DNA of 32,546 nt from Stemphylium vesicarium. Taxonomy: Eukaryota > Ascomycota > Dothideomycetes > Pleosporales > Pleosporaceae. A program made the position numbers and the translations under genes. The notes beneath the pieces were generated by a model. That model was not told where the DNA came from. It saw only the letters and a program-made list of their open reading frames with translations, and made no database searches. Shown here piece by piece: positions 1 through 9,461 of this stretch (its first letter is position 1; each line of letters begins with the position of its first letter). The stretch is from NCBI GenBank assembly GCA_004380135.1, contig QXCR01000262.1, positions 1 through 32,546 of the forward strand. The letters are read 5' to 3'.

Positions 1-207
1 TATATATTTTACAAGCTCGGATTCCTGCGTGGTGTTGAGCAATCGGCCATTTGCAAGTGCTGTTGCACGCGCTCGTGTAAGCCCTCGGTGGCGTCGTGAT
101 AACGTAGATCGGTCGCAATCGTACTTCGCAGCAATATCTGCATATGTAAAATCATCTCCAAGGCTTAGCGATTCAATTGCTGCAAGCGCAGCTTCAATTC
201 CTGTCAT
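1..207 (-). CDS. Pogo/Fot1-type transposase, N-terminal 69 residues (partial)
   Basis: Reading the minus strand from the ATG at 207 gives 69 uninterrupted codons to the window edge. The product begins MTGIEAALAAIESL and continues with FTYADIAAKYDCDRSTLSRR, an N-terminal Psq/CENP-B-like helix-turn-helix that binds the element's terminal DNA. This layout, an acidic helix followed by the 'YADIA..Y....STLSRRHRG' helix-turn-helix and a QE.ELVKYI segment, is standard for fungal Fot1/pogo DDE transposases. The catalytic DDE domain would lie to the left, beyond the window, so integrity of the full gene cannot be judged. No stop or frameshift is seen in the part present. An overlapping plus-strand open frame in the same place is a shadow. 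Confidence 0.8.
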   Translation of the reverse strand, partial: MTGIEAALAAIESLSLGDDFTYADIAAKYDCDRSTLSRRHRGLTRARATALANGRLLNTTQESELVKYI

Positions 208-296
208 GGTGGTTGAGATATAATTGATTGAAAAATGTGGAAAAAGCGGTGTTGCGTGCATTCGGTGGGGCCGTGCACTCGGTGGTGGAACACGTT
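1..296 (-). mobile_element. 5' end of a pogo/Fot1-type DNA transposon, cut by the window edge
   Basis: The minus strand carries the start of a pogo-type transposase (1-207) preceded by a non-coding end (208 to about 296). That end holds a 14-bp direct repeat in two copies, 255-268 and 272-285, with one mismatch and a period of 17 bp. This resembles the subterminal transposase-binding repeats of such elements. A TA dinucleotide at 296-297 is a possible target site. Members of this superfamily insert at TA. The exact terminus is inferred, because the other end lies outside the window. Confidence 0.7.
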
Positions 297-417
297 AGCA
301 CCTGCAGCCTCGGCCTTGGCTGCATTCACCTCCGCCTCCGTTACACACCAACTCCGCTCCGCATCGCCGTCGCATTGCTCGACGTCACCCCACGCTTCAA
401 TTGTATTTCAACTCAAA

Positions 418-1207
418 ATGGCCGCGATATATAAACCCACAGAAGCAATCGCCTTACTGCGGCCAACCTTTCTCCTCCCGCGCATCCACCCCGCTTCAAA
501 TCGCAGAGCGCAACTCGGCCGCATAGCCTTCTCCACCACCAAACAGGCGCAGGCGACGCATACCTCGACACCAAACCCAGCACCACAGCCGAAAAGAAAA
601 TCTATCACCTTGACTGGAGACACTGGACAAGTAAGATGGTCTGATCTATCACCGGGCGAAAAGGCCGTACGAACCACGCAGCAAAGCGCAAACCTAGTTA
701 TAGTCGTGATAGGAATTATAGCAACCGTAAGAAACGACTTTAATTACACCACAACGAGGATTAGCACCACTAACTAACAGTCTCCAGGGCGGCGTAGGCT
801 ACTTCCTCTTCTCCGACGTCTTCAGCCCCTCCTCCAAAACCGCCTACTTCAACCGCGCAACCAGCCTCGTCCGCGACGACGCCCGCTGTCAAAAGCTACT
901 CGGCCCCGGCCCGCAAATCTCGGCCCACGGCGAGGGCTCATGGTCGCGATGGGCCCGCAATCGCTACATCAGTAGTATTGAGGAGACAGACAAGTGGGGC
1001 ACCGACCACTTGCGCTTCAAATTCTATGTCGAGGGCCCGCTCGGCCAGGGCGTCGTTCATGTCCATTTGACCAAGAGACCCAGTCAGCCGGACTACGAGT
1101 ATCAGACGTTGGCTGTGGATGTCAAGGGGCATCAGAGGATTGATTTGATCGCGGGGCAGAAGAGTGATAGGGTTGCGCCGAGGATCTTTGGCGCGAGGTG
1201 GTGGTGA
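418..1207 (+). CDS. TIM21: Mitochondrial inner membrane translocase subunit Tim21
   Basis: Tim21 is the TIM23-complex subunit that binds Tom22 from the intermembrane-space side and links the presequence translocase to the respiratory chain. Two exons, 418-726 and 788-1207, are joined by a 61-nt intron (GTAAGA donor, CTAAC branch point, CAG acceptor), giving 242 residues. The N-terminus is basic and free of acidic residues over about residues 8-45, as expected for a matrix presequence. Then come GDTGQVRWSDLSPGEKAVR, a membrane segment at about residues 91-113, and the globular domain with SEDARC-like, HGEGSW and GPLGQGVVHVH stretches ending GARWW. The intron lies inside the membrane-segment codons. 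The frame is open upstream to 235, but that part is transposon end, so the ATG at 418 is chosen. Length and motif order fit fungal Tim21. Confidence 0.9.
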
Positions 1208-2478
1208 TTGAGTGTCTTATGAGTGAAAAAGACTGTGAAGTATTCTACATTAGCACAGCATGATATTGCATCTTTTTGAATTACGTCAAATCTTGGGCGA
1301 CTTTAGATCAGCATTATCTCTATAGCCTGAAAAGTAATCCGCCCTTTCCCGCGTCGGCGAGTCGCGTCTTGAGAAGAAAGGAATTGGGAGAGATGAGGCG
1401 TATATGTCAACCATCGATTCGCAGAGGGATATAGACAGACAGGCATATGAAAGAGGGAGAAGGCACTCGAGAAATGAGAATAAAGAGCGATACCAGATGC
1501 TGAAGAATGTAAACATTTGTCTGTTATGTACAAGAAGCAGGACGAGCCTACAAGTAATTAACCTCACAAGAAACCGAGAGAACACCTACCTAATTATTCC
1601 CTCTAAGAGTACTTCAACTCGCGCTCGCTGCGCTTCCATTCCCTCCACATGCAGGGAGCAGTTGGTTGCTCAGCCTCGTCTTTCGTGCCTGACGCCTTCC
1701 CTTTTGCAGTTAGCCTCACGCTACCCAGATATCTACTCCGCCCCCCTTCGGCAACCGAACGAACGAAGATACACCCTTCCCGGCCTACTTTATACAAGCT
1801 AAGTCTGTACGCCTAAACATCTGGTTTGCAGATGTCCCACTTTTTCACTCTGAATGCGTTGTTTGTTTTTGCCGTCCCCTGCTTAAAGCGAGCGAAGGAT
1901 CGTTTCGTTGCTCTATTTACGGAAATGTGCTCGGGGCGATAATGTTAGGCCGCTGCGCGATGGATGGTAGGGTGTGCTGGTTGAGGTGTTTGAAGGGATA
2001 GGATGGGCGATCTTGTCGACATTCCGGCCCTGAGATGCGGCGGAGCGATGCGTAGCGTGTTCAGGCCGCCGCGCGATAGACATTCGAGCATGCTGATCAA
2101 GTGTTTGAAGGAACTCCGTACACGGCATTGACGACATTTTGGCCCCGGGATGTGGCGAAGCGATGGGTCGCGATGGTTAACCTCTATCAAACTGCGTTTT
2201 TTTGTGGGTGCTTTATGTATACTCTGGTAGGGCCTAAGAGTGGACGCCTAGGCTGATTCAACGATGTTGGAAACACGACAATGGAAGTGTTTTGATGGAA
2301 GTCGAAAAGCGTATAAAGGTACTTACGGGTCCTTTTGATTGAATGGACATCAAGCAACCACCAGCAGCCATCAGCAACGAACAGTCAACTCCTTCTCCTA
2401 CCCATCTTGTTACATTTCAAGTATCCTTCTATCTTCACCAGCTTCTATTTCGCTCCCTACTACTAGCAGCCGTCAATA
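1208..2478. other. Intergenic region between TIM21 and the secreted-protein gene
   Basis: No convincing gene is seen. Open frames here have no recognisable motif, and both strands are equally open. The region carries the 115-bp tandem duplication described separately. Its last 140 bases are CT/CA-rich and look like the leader of the gene starting at 2479. Confidence 0.5.
1947..2178. repeat. Imperfect tandem duplication, two units of about 115 bp
   Basis: Unit A (1947-2062) and unit B (2063 to about 2178) share blocks in the same order and at the same spacing. AGGCCGC-GCGCGAT occurs at 1947 and 2063. TGTTTGAAGG occurs at 1987 and 2102. CGACATT..GGCCC followed by GATG.GGCG.AGCGATG occurs at 2017 and 2132. 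The offsets are 116, 115 and 115. The units differ at many positions between the blocks, so the duplication is old or the blocks are selectively kept. Confidence 0.75.
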
Positions 2479-3293
2479 ATGCTCTTCAAGACAATCACAC
2501 TGAGCACACTCGCCGCCTTGGCCTCAACCAGCGTACTTCCAATAACCAGCCGCCAGCAGCTCAACAAGCATGTCTTCAGCGATACAGGCAACATCGACAT
2601 AACCTGTACGTCGCCCTACCACCAACCTTTACCCATCACCCCCCTCTAACGCATTTACCTCTTTATCATCACAGTCTCCCAAGCAACAGTAAACATCGGA
2701 TCTCTCTCCACACAATCCATCATGGACTCCATGTACCCAATTTGCAAGGGCGAAGAAGGCGGCTTCTGCGAAAGCCTGGCCATCGATCTTGACGCCCTCG
2801 AATACTCGCCCTCCTCCGTCGATCAACTCAGCGTCACCATGCACCCCGACGGCCACTACGCCAAATGGGTACGCAACGGCCTCCTCGACATCCTCACCGC
2901 CGCAGCACAGAACGTGGCCAAGTGCGAGAGCGGCACGCATCTTGATCCTTGCTTCGTCACTACTATTGCGCCCACTTGCCCTAGTGAGAGTGTGGACTAC
3001 ACCAATTGCGAGGTCCCGAGGTATTGGTATGTTGCTTACACTGGAGATGACCAGGATGATTCGGATACCCCGTCGTATATTGAGGTGGGCCTTGAGGTGG
3101 AGAATTTGGGTGATGGGGGGCTGTGTGAGAAGGTTCTCGAGGACGGTGCGGCTTTGGTTGGTATGTTTTCGGAACTCTTTTCTGACTATCGAAGTTTAGA
3201 GGCGTTGGTGCTAACTTGTTAACAGGTATGGTTAATGGTTTGGCGGGTGATGTTTTCTCCCTCGGCTCGCTTTTCTGTAGCGATAGTGACTAG
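2479..3293 (+). CDS. Secreted cysteine-containing protein, function unknown (226 residues)
   Basis: Three exons, 2479-2605, 2675-3160 and 3226-3293, have consistent phases and are separated by introns of 69 nt (GTACGT..ACAG) and 65 nt (GTATGT, CTAAC branch point, ACAG). The product starts MLFKTITLSTLAALASTSVL, a clear signal peptide with probable cleavage near residues 19-23. The mature part has eight cysteines (the first two at 66 and 74, the last near the C-terminus in LFCSDSD), an even number suited to disulphides. It also has an acidic patch around TGDDQDDSDTPSY. I recognise no enzyme motif. It could be an apoplastic effector or a wall-associated protein. The choice of ATG rests on the signal peptide: the longer open frame starting at 2343 is in another frame and lacks one. 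Confidence 0.75.
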
Positions 3294-4434
3294 AGCTGCC
3301 GCTTCACGCTTCGCAGCTTTGTGTGCTTGGGTTGTGTTGCGCGATCTCCCTGCAGTGTAGGGATTAGGGAGCAGGGAGTAGAAAGTATAGAATACGTAGA
3401 TGAACTCGTTTTGTTGCAATCCCGAGCTTTTCTTTACCTATGGTTACGTACGGACTGCTCACGCATTATGACACTCTTGCAACTCACATGCCCGACCTTT
3501 TACTCCGAGCCACCTCGAAACCCTTCTTGAGTTGCGGCCTCATCTCGCTCGAATCTATTCATTCCCGCTACTTTTTGAGAAAGCTATCCGCGGAGAAGCA
3601 GTGACATGTTATTCTTAGGGACTTGATCAAAAGGTTCATGATCATGTAGTATTCCGTTCACGACCATCTCTAGTGCTGTAGCGGAGGGAACGACTGCGAC
3701 TGTAGAGGCGATAGGTGCCTGCAGGCCAAGCCACTAAACTGCGGCTGGCCTACGGCTGAGCTGCGGCTGAGAACCGCCCATCTCAGCGATCTGCGGAGTA
3801 ACAGAGGCGGCGGTTCTAGATCAAATAGCAATGCCGTGAAACCACGTGCCTTATGTGTGATGTTTGGTTTCCAACATTGGGTCTGCGGTCGCGATTACCT
3901 GACGCTTTCCGGAAAGAGGGTGTTAGTGCATGTCCGGGATTGGCTCGGTCTACGATTTTGGTTCCAGCGGTTCAAACAAACAACACTATGCGCACAACCC
4001 AAGCTTTTCTCTTGTCATATAGCGCCGTGCGAAGATGCGTCTGTCCGCGACAACGAAGCCACGATCAAAACTGATAATCACAGTATGTGGATCACGGCGT
4101 ACTCCCAAATTATTCGTGAGGCTGTCGCCTACGGGTGAGGTCCGTACACAAGCCTCGTTGCAATGGCTTCAGGTGAGGCTGAGTTCAAATGAAACGCCTA
4201 GTCGATATGAAGGGTAGGCGCTAATATCGCAGCTGAGGGGCGCATATACCTCCACCCGCAAACTACCTAGGTAGTCAAGACCTAGAGCAGTCTCCCAAAC
4301 TTCCAAGACCGACCTAGGTCCCATAACGAAGAAGGGTGCATTTGATAACTAAGTAAGCACGCTCCTTCCCATATGCTTGCACTTTCAACTAAACCCCGGT
4401 GTTGTTTCTCTTGCTAAACATCCCAAGGGGACCT
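3294..4434. other. Intergenic region, no gene seen
   Basis: Nothing convincing is coded here. The segment 3738-3776 has short CTGCGGCTG/ACGGCTG direct repeats. A perfect 12-bp palindrome, CTACCTAGGTAG, lies at 4263-4274, and a 10-bp one, GACCTAGGTC, at 4311-4320. Confidence 0.5.
4263..4274. repeat. CTACCTAGGTAG palindrome, copy 1
   Basis: A perfect 12-bp palindrome in intergenic DNA. The core TACCTAGGTA recurs at 7609, 7644 and 14820. Confidence 0.8.
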
Positions 4435-5994
4435 ATGGGTCTCAACGACATCCTCTACGATATAGGTCGGGAGGATTACACCATCCAAACCAATATTCCA
4501 TTTGTAGGATTTGACATGTGGTTGATGGATGTGGGTTCAATCATCATCCCTGCCAGTCCCCAAGCTAACAAAGCATGACCATGACCAGAGTCAAACTTGC
4601 TTCCGCCAACAGGGTATTAGAGACGGCGAATTGTCGGAATGGCTTGAAGAGAAGAATAAGTTCAGGCCGCCCATCCAATTCGAACATCAACTTGTGAAGT
4701 ACCACCGCCTGATTTACCAACGATGGCCTCGAAAACATGATATGAATGAGTAAAATCGCTTACCAATGTCTATGGAGAGTTTCGATACACTTGTACAAGC
4801 ACTTGATCTTCCTCGCAGTTTCTTGAACGAGTTCAATAGTAGAAAAGTTATACCACTCCGATTATACCAGACTACCCCTGAGTCTATTGGTAAATTATGT
4901 CTTTCCTTTTAGAACGGATAATACCTAACATTAGTGTCTTGCAGTTCTCGTCTGGCAAAGCCCCCCCCCCCCCCCCCCCCCCACATACTGCTACTTGGGT
5001 TTCCAAAGCGAGATTCACACAGCTACCCCCAGTCCAGGAGATCAATTGGTAAGATCGATACGACTCTCTCCAGATCAAGCACACGATCCTATGCTGTTGC
5101 CAGTTTTGGCTGCCGGGTTGTGGACGGCGCATATCCACCAGCAGAATAACCGTATCACTGGGATACTGAGAGAAATCCAAACGGGCATCGGTGGGGCTCA
5201 GGACGATCCATACTTACTGTCGATTCAATCAGCACAGAAGGTCATTCGGCACACGATGGACCTTGACACGATGCACCGCAAAATCTTCTCGCATTATACA
5301 TATTTGACCAATGGCCGTTCTGAGTTCATAGCAGACTTGCTTTCTTCAACAACAGAGGCTATGAAAACCTTTCGAACACTCAGATGTATCCAGCAGCAGC
5401 CGCAGCCGCAGCAACCACAGAAAAGCGTGACGGCCGAAATCATAGACGATCTCGAGGATTTCATCGATCATATGCAGACCAGAGCACAGTCTGAGGTCAA
5501 GGATCACGAGCGAATTCTGAATCGTACAGACCTTCAATTACAGGTGATAAGTCAACTTACAAAGCTCCCAAGGATAGGCATCTACTCTTAGGACAAAGAA
5601 GATACTGACAAAATCCCGTAGTTTTACAGCTTAATGCAGCAGCAAGTTGCCCGAGAAGCCAAAAGAGACTCTTCTGCTATGAAGAGTATCTCGCTTCTAA
5701 CCATGATATTCCTTCCTGCAACGGCGATCGCAGTAAGCATTTTAACACGCTGGCACCTACATGATATGCTAACCTTAATAGAATATCTTGTCGCCTTTCA
5801 TCAAACTCGAAGCTGAGGGACAGAACCTTACCATGGCTCCTCAATTTTACATGTTTTGGTACATTGCAGGGCCTATCACAGTACCTGTCCTTAGATTGTG
5901 GATTGTGTGGCTACAAAGAGTGGAGGTCGCCAGATTCCTCAGAAAGCTATATCTGAGTGAGTATTCCAGAGAACTGAGGAAAAGCCCAGAGTAG
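4435..5994 (+). CDS. CorA-like (fungal CorA/ZntB-type) membrane protein, possibly degraded
   Basis: The reliable part has exons 4945-5543, 5622-5732 and 5782-5994, with introns of 78 and 49 nt and matching phases. It is preceded by an exon ending at 4889 (intron 4890-4944). It encodes a long helical region with VTAEIIDDLEDFIDHMQ and QVAREAKRDSSAMKSISLLTM. Two C-terminal membrane segments follow, one across the last splice junction and one around FYMFWYIAGPITVPVLRLWI. This is the arrangement of fungal CorA-like proteins; no GMN motif is visible, so ion transport is not assured. The 5' part is uncertain. Plausible exons are 4435-4530 and 4613-4749. An in-frame TAA at 4751-4753 must be removed by a poorly supported 69-nt intron (4750-4818), or else translation starts at ATG 4766 (348 residues). 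A 22-C run lies in the exon at 4961-4982. The gene may be intact (408 residues) or a pseudogene. Confidence 0.65.
4961..4982 (+). repeat. Run of 22 C inside a coding exon
   Basis: A pure C tract, read as seven prolines in the frame that continues through the CorA-like exon. Tracts this long slip easily in replication and are also hard to sequence, so the length may be variable or wrong. A change not divisible by three shifts the frame. Confidence 0.9.
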
Positions 5995-7608
5995 TTTCAA
6001 TCAGCGGCGCCTCCTCGTCCTTCTAGATCCTCTGTTTCTTCTGTTTCTTCTGCGTCTTCTGATTCTCCTGTGTTAGCGGCCTTGTTGGACGTAAAAAGCC
6101 ACAACATTTCCCAAAACCAAAGCTACTTTCATTCACCTCCTCTTTTACTCTGCAAACTCCTTCAGCCATTCCCCCACGATACGTTGATCCTGGAACTTGA
6201 AGGGAAATCCCTAAGAGCATAACATGCTGCTGTAAATCGTCTAAGACTATCGAACACGGCGACCACAATATGTATGACAGATCATGCCAAACGTTATGTC
6301 GGCCGTGGGGTCTCCCGCACGGGCCGGTACTGTTTGCCCCAGGTTCCACCGCATGTTTGCTCTCACGCACTTCCCCCTTAGGACTAGTGCGTGTTCCATT
6401 CAGTATATAGGCCTCTCTCTCCCATAGCCTAATACTACATGATTCTCCCCAACCTTGACGCTTGACACGTTATACGATAAAAACATAGCAGAAAAAATTT
6501 CTGTCTAGACCATGGCAGCAAAAGAGTTGAGCGATGAACTCACTATTATGGTATGCTGCGATAATCGCACGAAACTCGCTGACCAAGAAGCTATGTCTCC
6601 AATTATTGTGTCTTCAAAAGGCGGTAGCGTCCGGGTCCTCCGGGAGATGGTACTGCAATAGGTATCGTGTACCAGGTGCGCAAAGCTGTTTTTCTTTCTT
6701 CTTTCTCACATCTCCCCTTATCTACCCTAAGCATGTGCTGCTTACCGAAAATTATCTGCAAGAGGTTTTATGGCTTTGTAGGTGCTGTTCTCCTAGAATC
6801 TTAGTGGGAATCCGTCAAAGCCTATCGATTTCATGATTTCTTTTTCTCCAAAAGATTCTGAAAGACCAGGTATGAGTGACGCGAGAAAAGACATACGCGT
6901 CGAGAACGATGACCGAAAAAGAGACAGGGCTTAACGCATGCTCTGGAAAGAGACTTGGAAAACGTACTATTTTAAGGACTTCAAATGTCTTAAATTTTGT
7001 GGAAACGCTGCGGATGTGTTCGAGAACTGTTACCACGTGACTAGAGTCACATGACATTCTATTGGAGCAGGCACTGCCCGGTGGGCAAGTGCACTTACCT
7101 CTAAGCTGAGAGCTCCTGTACACACGAACATCACAGCACGACAACAGATAGCAATACAATGGTTGATCCGCAGCGTCCAACCCAACACTGCTCACGCAGT
7201 TACAAGAACTCTACCAAAAGACACTGCAGTAGCCTAACAGCATCGTACAAGGAAGATGGCGTGGTGCTAGCAATTACCGCATATATATACAACTCCTCCC
7301 ATAGCCCTTCTCTCCTCCTTTACTGCATCACGCCAGTACTGGAAACCCCTGAAAATACGTTCATGCGATAGCATGTCTGTTCTTCTGTGTTGTTGAAATC
7401 AAGAACCTATCCAACAACACTTATGATGTCAAGCGTGCAAGAATCCAAAAAGAGAAACGGAATCGCGACATGAACGGTCCGTGCAAGCTTGTACCTTTCA
7501 CTTCTGGACGGCCATCTGTCATGCTGCTCGTCGGAAAAACTCGTACATCAGATCAACACATGCTTGTAATCTGCATGATTGCTGTTGAAAACCCGCCCGA
7601 CCGTGATA

Positions 7609-7618
7609 TACCTAGGTA
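7609..7618. repeat. TACCTAGGTA palindrome, copy 2
   Basis: A perfect 10-bp palindrome, 34 bp upstream of the next copy and on intergenic DNA. Confidence 0.8.
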
Positions 7619-7642
7619 TGTGGTGCCCCAGTTTTCCGATTC

Positions 7643-7654
7643 CTACCTAGGTAG
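7643..7654. repeat. CTACCTAGGTAG palindrome, copy 3
   Basis: A perfect 12-bp palindrome identical to the one at 4263-4274. Confidence 0.8.
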
Positions 7655-7931
7655 TGTTCGAAAGATATGAGCGCGTTCAATTATGGCTTTCTAGCTTTCT
7701 AAAACTTAGCTCATCTTGGTTTGTTGGTAAAAGATGGGAATTAGATAATTTACGCTTCTTCTCTCATCCTATTGTTCTACTGCTCCAAACCATTGGGACA
7801 GAGTACGAATGGCTTTTGTTTTCCGAAATGGTCTACCTTTCCGGCAATAACTGTGTCCGAGGGCCGCATAAAATACAAGATCCGTCTTCGATAAGTAACA
7901 TGCCGTTGGACTACACGAAGAGACCGACTAG

Positions 7932-8477
7932 CTACTCGCCCATAAAATCATATACCATCCGTACCCTCAGCTCTTCTTCCTTGCTGTTACTGACCCTCAC
8001 CCTCCTCGTATGTCTCCTCTCGCCATCGACCATCTCGAATCCCCAAAGGTGACTAGCTTCCCACTCGCCCTCCTTCTTCCCTTCCGCATGAATCAACTTC
8101 GCGCCATCCTCACTCTCTAGCCACTCGCCCTCTCCTCTCACAACCCCCGTCTTCCTGCCCTCTTCAATACTAACCCACCGACTGCGCCCAGCTATTTTCC
8201 CAAAGAAACTGTCCTCGTTGATGCGCCACTCATAATCCAAAGTGTATTCCTCAGTTGTTCCGGGGATCTTTCCGCTAGTGATTGACTGCGCCATTTTGAT
8301 GTGCTGATCGTCTGGTTGGCTGATCTTCAGGTGTATGGATGCTGCATTTGCTGTCTTGCGAATGAGGGCGTTAACTCCTTGGAGTGCGAGAACTTGAGCA
8401 AAGTCATCGGAGCAGGATTTATTTAGCTGCCATTTGCCTGATAGCGATTGTAGCGTTTTGTTGGGCGGGGCGGCCAT
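7932..8477 (-). CDS. Lipocalin/FABP-like cytosolic protein of filamentous fungi, function unknown
   Basis: A single exon of 181 residues. The start MAAPPNKTLQSLSGKWQLNK followed by SDDFAQVLALQGVNALIRK is typical of a widespread ascomycete family of small intracellular proteins with a predicted lipocalin or fatty-acid-binding-like beta barrel. The sequence alternates short strands (SIHLKISQ, EYTLDYEW, RSRWVSIEEGR, GEWEASHLWGFE, HTRRVRVSN), as expected for such a barrel. There is no signal peptide, membrane segment or cysteine pattern. No biochemical function is established for the family as far as I know; ligand binding is inference. The start at 8477 is the first ATG and carries the conserved 'SLSGKW' opening. 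It stands alone, with large non-coding flanks on both sides. Confidence 0.75.
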   Translation of the reverse strand: MAAPPNKTLQSLSGKWQLNKSCSDDFAQVLALQGVNALIRKTANAASIHLKISQPDDQHIKMAQSITSGKIPGTTEEYTLDYEWRINEDSFFGKIAGRSRWVSIEEGRKTGVVRGEGEWLESEDGAKLIHAEGKKEGEWEASHLWGFEMVDGERRHTRRVRVSNSKEEELRVRMVYDFMGE

Positions 8478-9461
8478 GGTGTACGGGAGTAGGTGGTTAT
8501 CGAGTAAACAGGGATAGTATGGGTATTGTTGTTTACACCACCAACGCGATGATGCCCTGTCAAGTCAAATGTATTGCAAGCAGGTTGGAATGTAAGGTTG
8601 AAGGTTGTTGCGGGCCTAATGTTTCGCATTGAGGAATCGTGTCGTCATTGTTCTTAACTCCAGCCTCATCAAAGTTCGCCCGCTTCCTTGGCTGTGCCAA
8701 CAACTAGGCAAAGCTTGTCCTCCTACCTTAAACCGTTGCTGACACTTTCTAGAACTCTGGGGTTTAGAAGAAAATAGATAGCATGCAGCCCATATCCACA
8801 TCCGATGGCATGTCGCGCTCACGCTATCGATTGCGGAGCTCCGGCCCTGTAGTCTGTCCCAACAACGCCTTCCATCCAATCTATCCATCATTGCCCCTCA
8901 TACACCAATCCTGTGTTCAAGATAAAACCGCGCGGATCCTCCGAGTCTGAGATATTCTATCCCCAAACAAGACGCGATGAAGATCACCGTCTGGGATACC
9001 CAAGCGAGTCCTTCCCGCTTTGGACAGGGTCGTGTAACGGCGCGATTGCGCTTGACATCATCTCGGACAAAGCGGCACCATCGATCAATGAAGTTTCCTG
9101 TTACATCACCCTCTTTTAGACGAGTACGAGCAAGGCAATAGAGGTTGCGAGGTGTAGTTGCATTATGGGAGGCCTTGTGCGACAATCACTGGTAGGCTAA
9201 ATGGGGGCGGGCGTACAACGTTGCAGCTGAACCTTGAAGGGGAGGCTGGCCCCAGCACCTAATCCACATTGACATCACAGCGGCAGGCATCATGCAACGA
9301 GGCAACAAGCATATTTATACAACCACGGGGCGCAACCGTTATTCCAGACACTCACATACCTACGAAAGATCTAAGATAACGCGACCTACATATTTTCTTC
9401 TTTCAAGTGTACCTAGCCTCCGCATCTTTATTTCCCTCGGACACAACTACCAACAAAGACC
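8478..9461. other. Promoter region shared by two divergent genes
   Basis: Upstream DNA of the lipocalin-like gene (minus) and the small secreted-protein gene (plus). No coding region is supported. A TATA-like TATTTATA lies at 9312-9319, and a CT-rich leader runs up to the ATG at 9462. Confidence 0.5.
9312..9319 (+). promoter_or_regulatory. TATA-like element upstream of the secreted-protein gene
   Basis: TATTTATA lies 143 bp before the ATG at 9462, with a pyrimidine-rich stretch between. The spacing suits a fungal core promoter. No transcript data are available. Confidence 0.35.

Larger units (their letters stand above)
5995..7931. other. Intergenic region with no recognised gene
   Basis: The first 75 bases have a serine-codon-rich, roughly 9-bp repetitive stretch (TCTGTTTCT-type units, about 6030-6068) that continues the CorA-like reading frame after its stop. 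A 49-codon frame at 6512-6661 (MAAKELSDELTIM...) is open but matches nothing I know. Two TACCTAGGTA palindromes lie at 7609 and 7644. No gene is supported. Confidence 0.45.

Noticed and set aside
235..417. N-terminal extension of TIM21 to an ATG at 235
   Set aside because: The extension reads through transposon end sequence and would place Cys/Trp-rich residues ahead of a normal mitochondrial presequence.
6512..6661. 49-codon open frame MAAKELSDELTIM...
   Set aside because: Too short and without a recognisable domain. A resemblance to helix-turn-helix transposase starts was considered, but the helix residues do not fit.
7035..7048. GTGACTAGAGTCAC palindrome
   Set aside because: A single short copy with no second site or nearby gene start; expected by chance at this scale.
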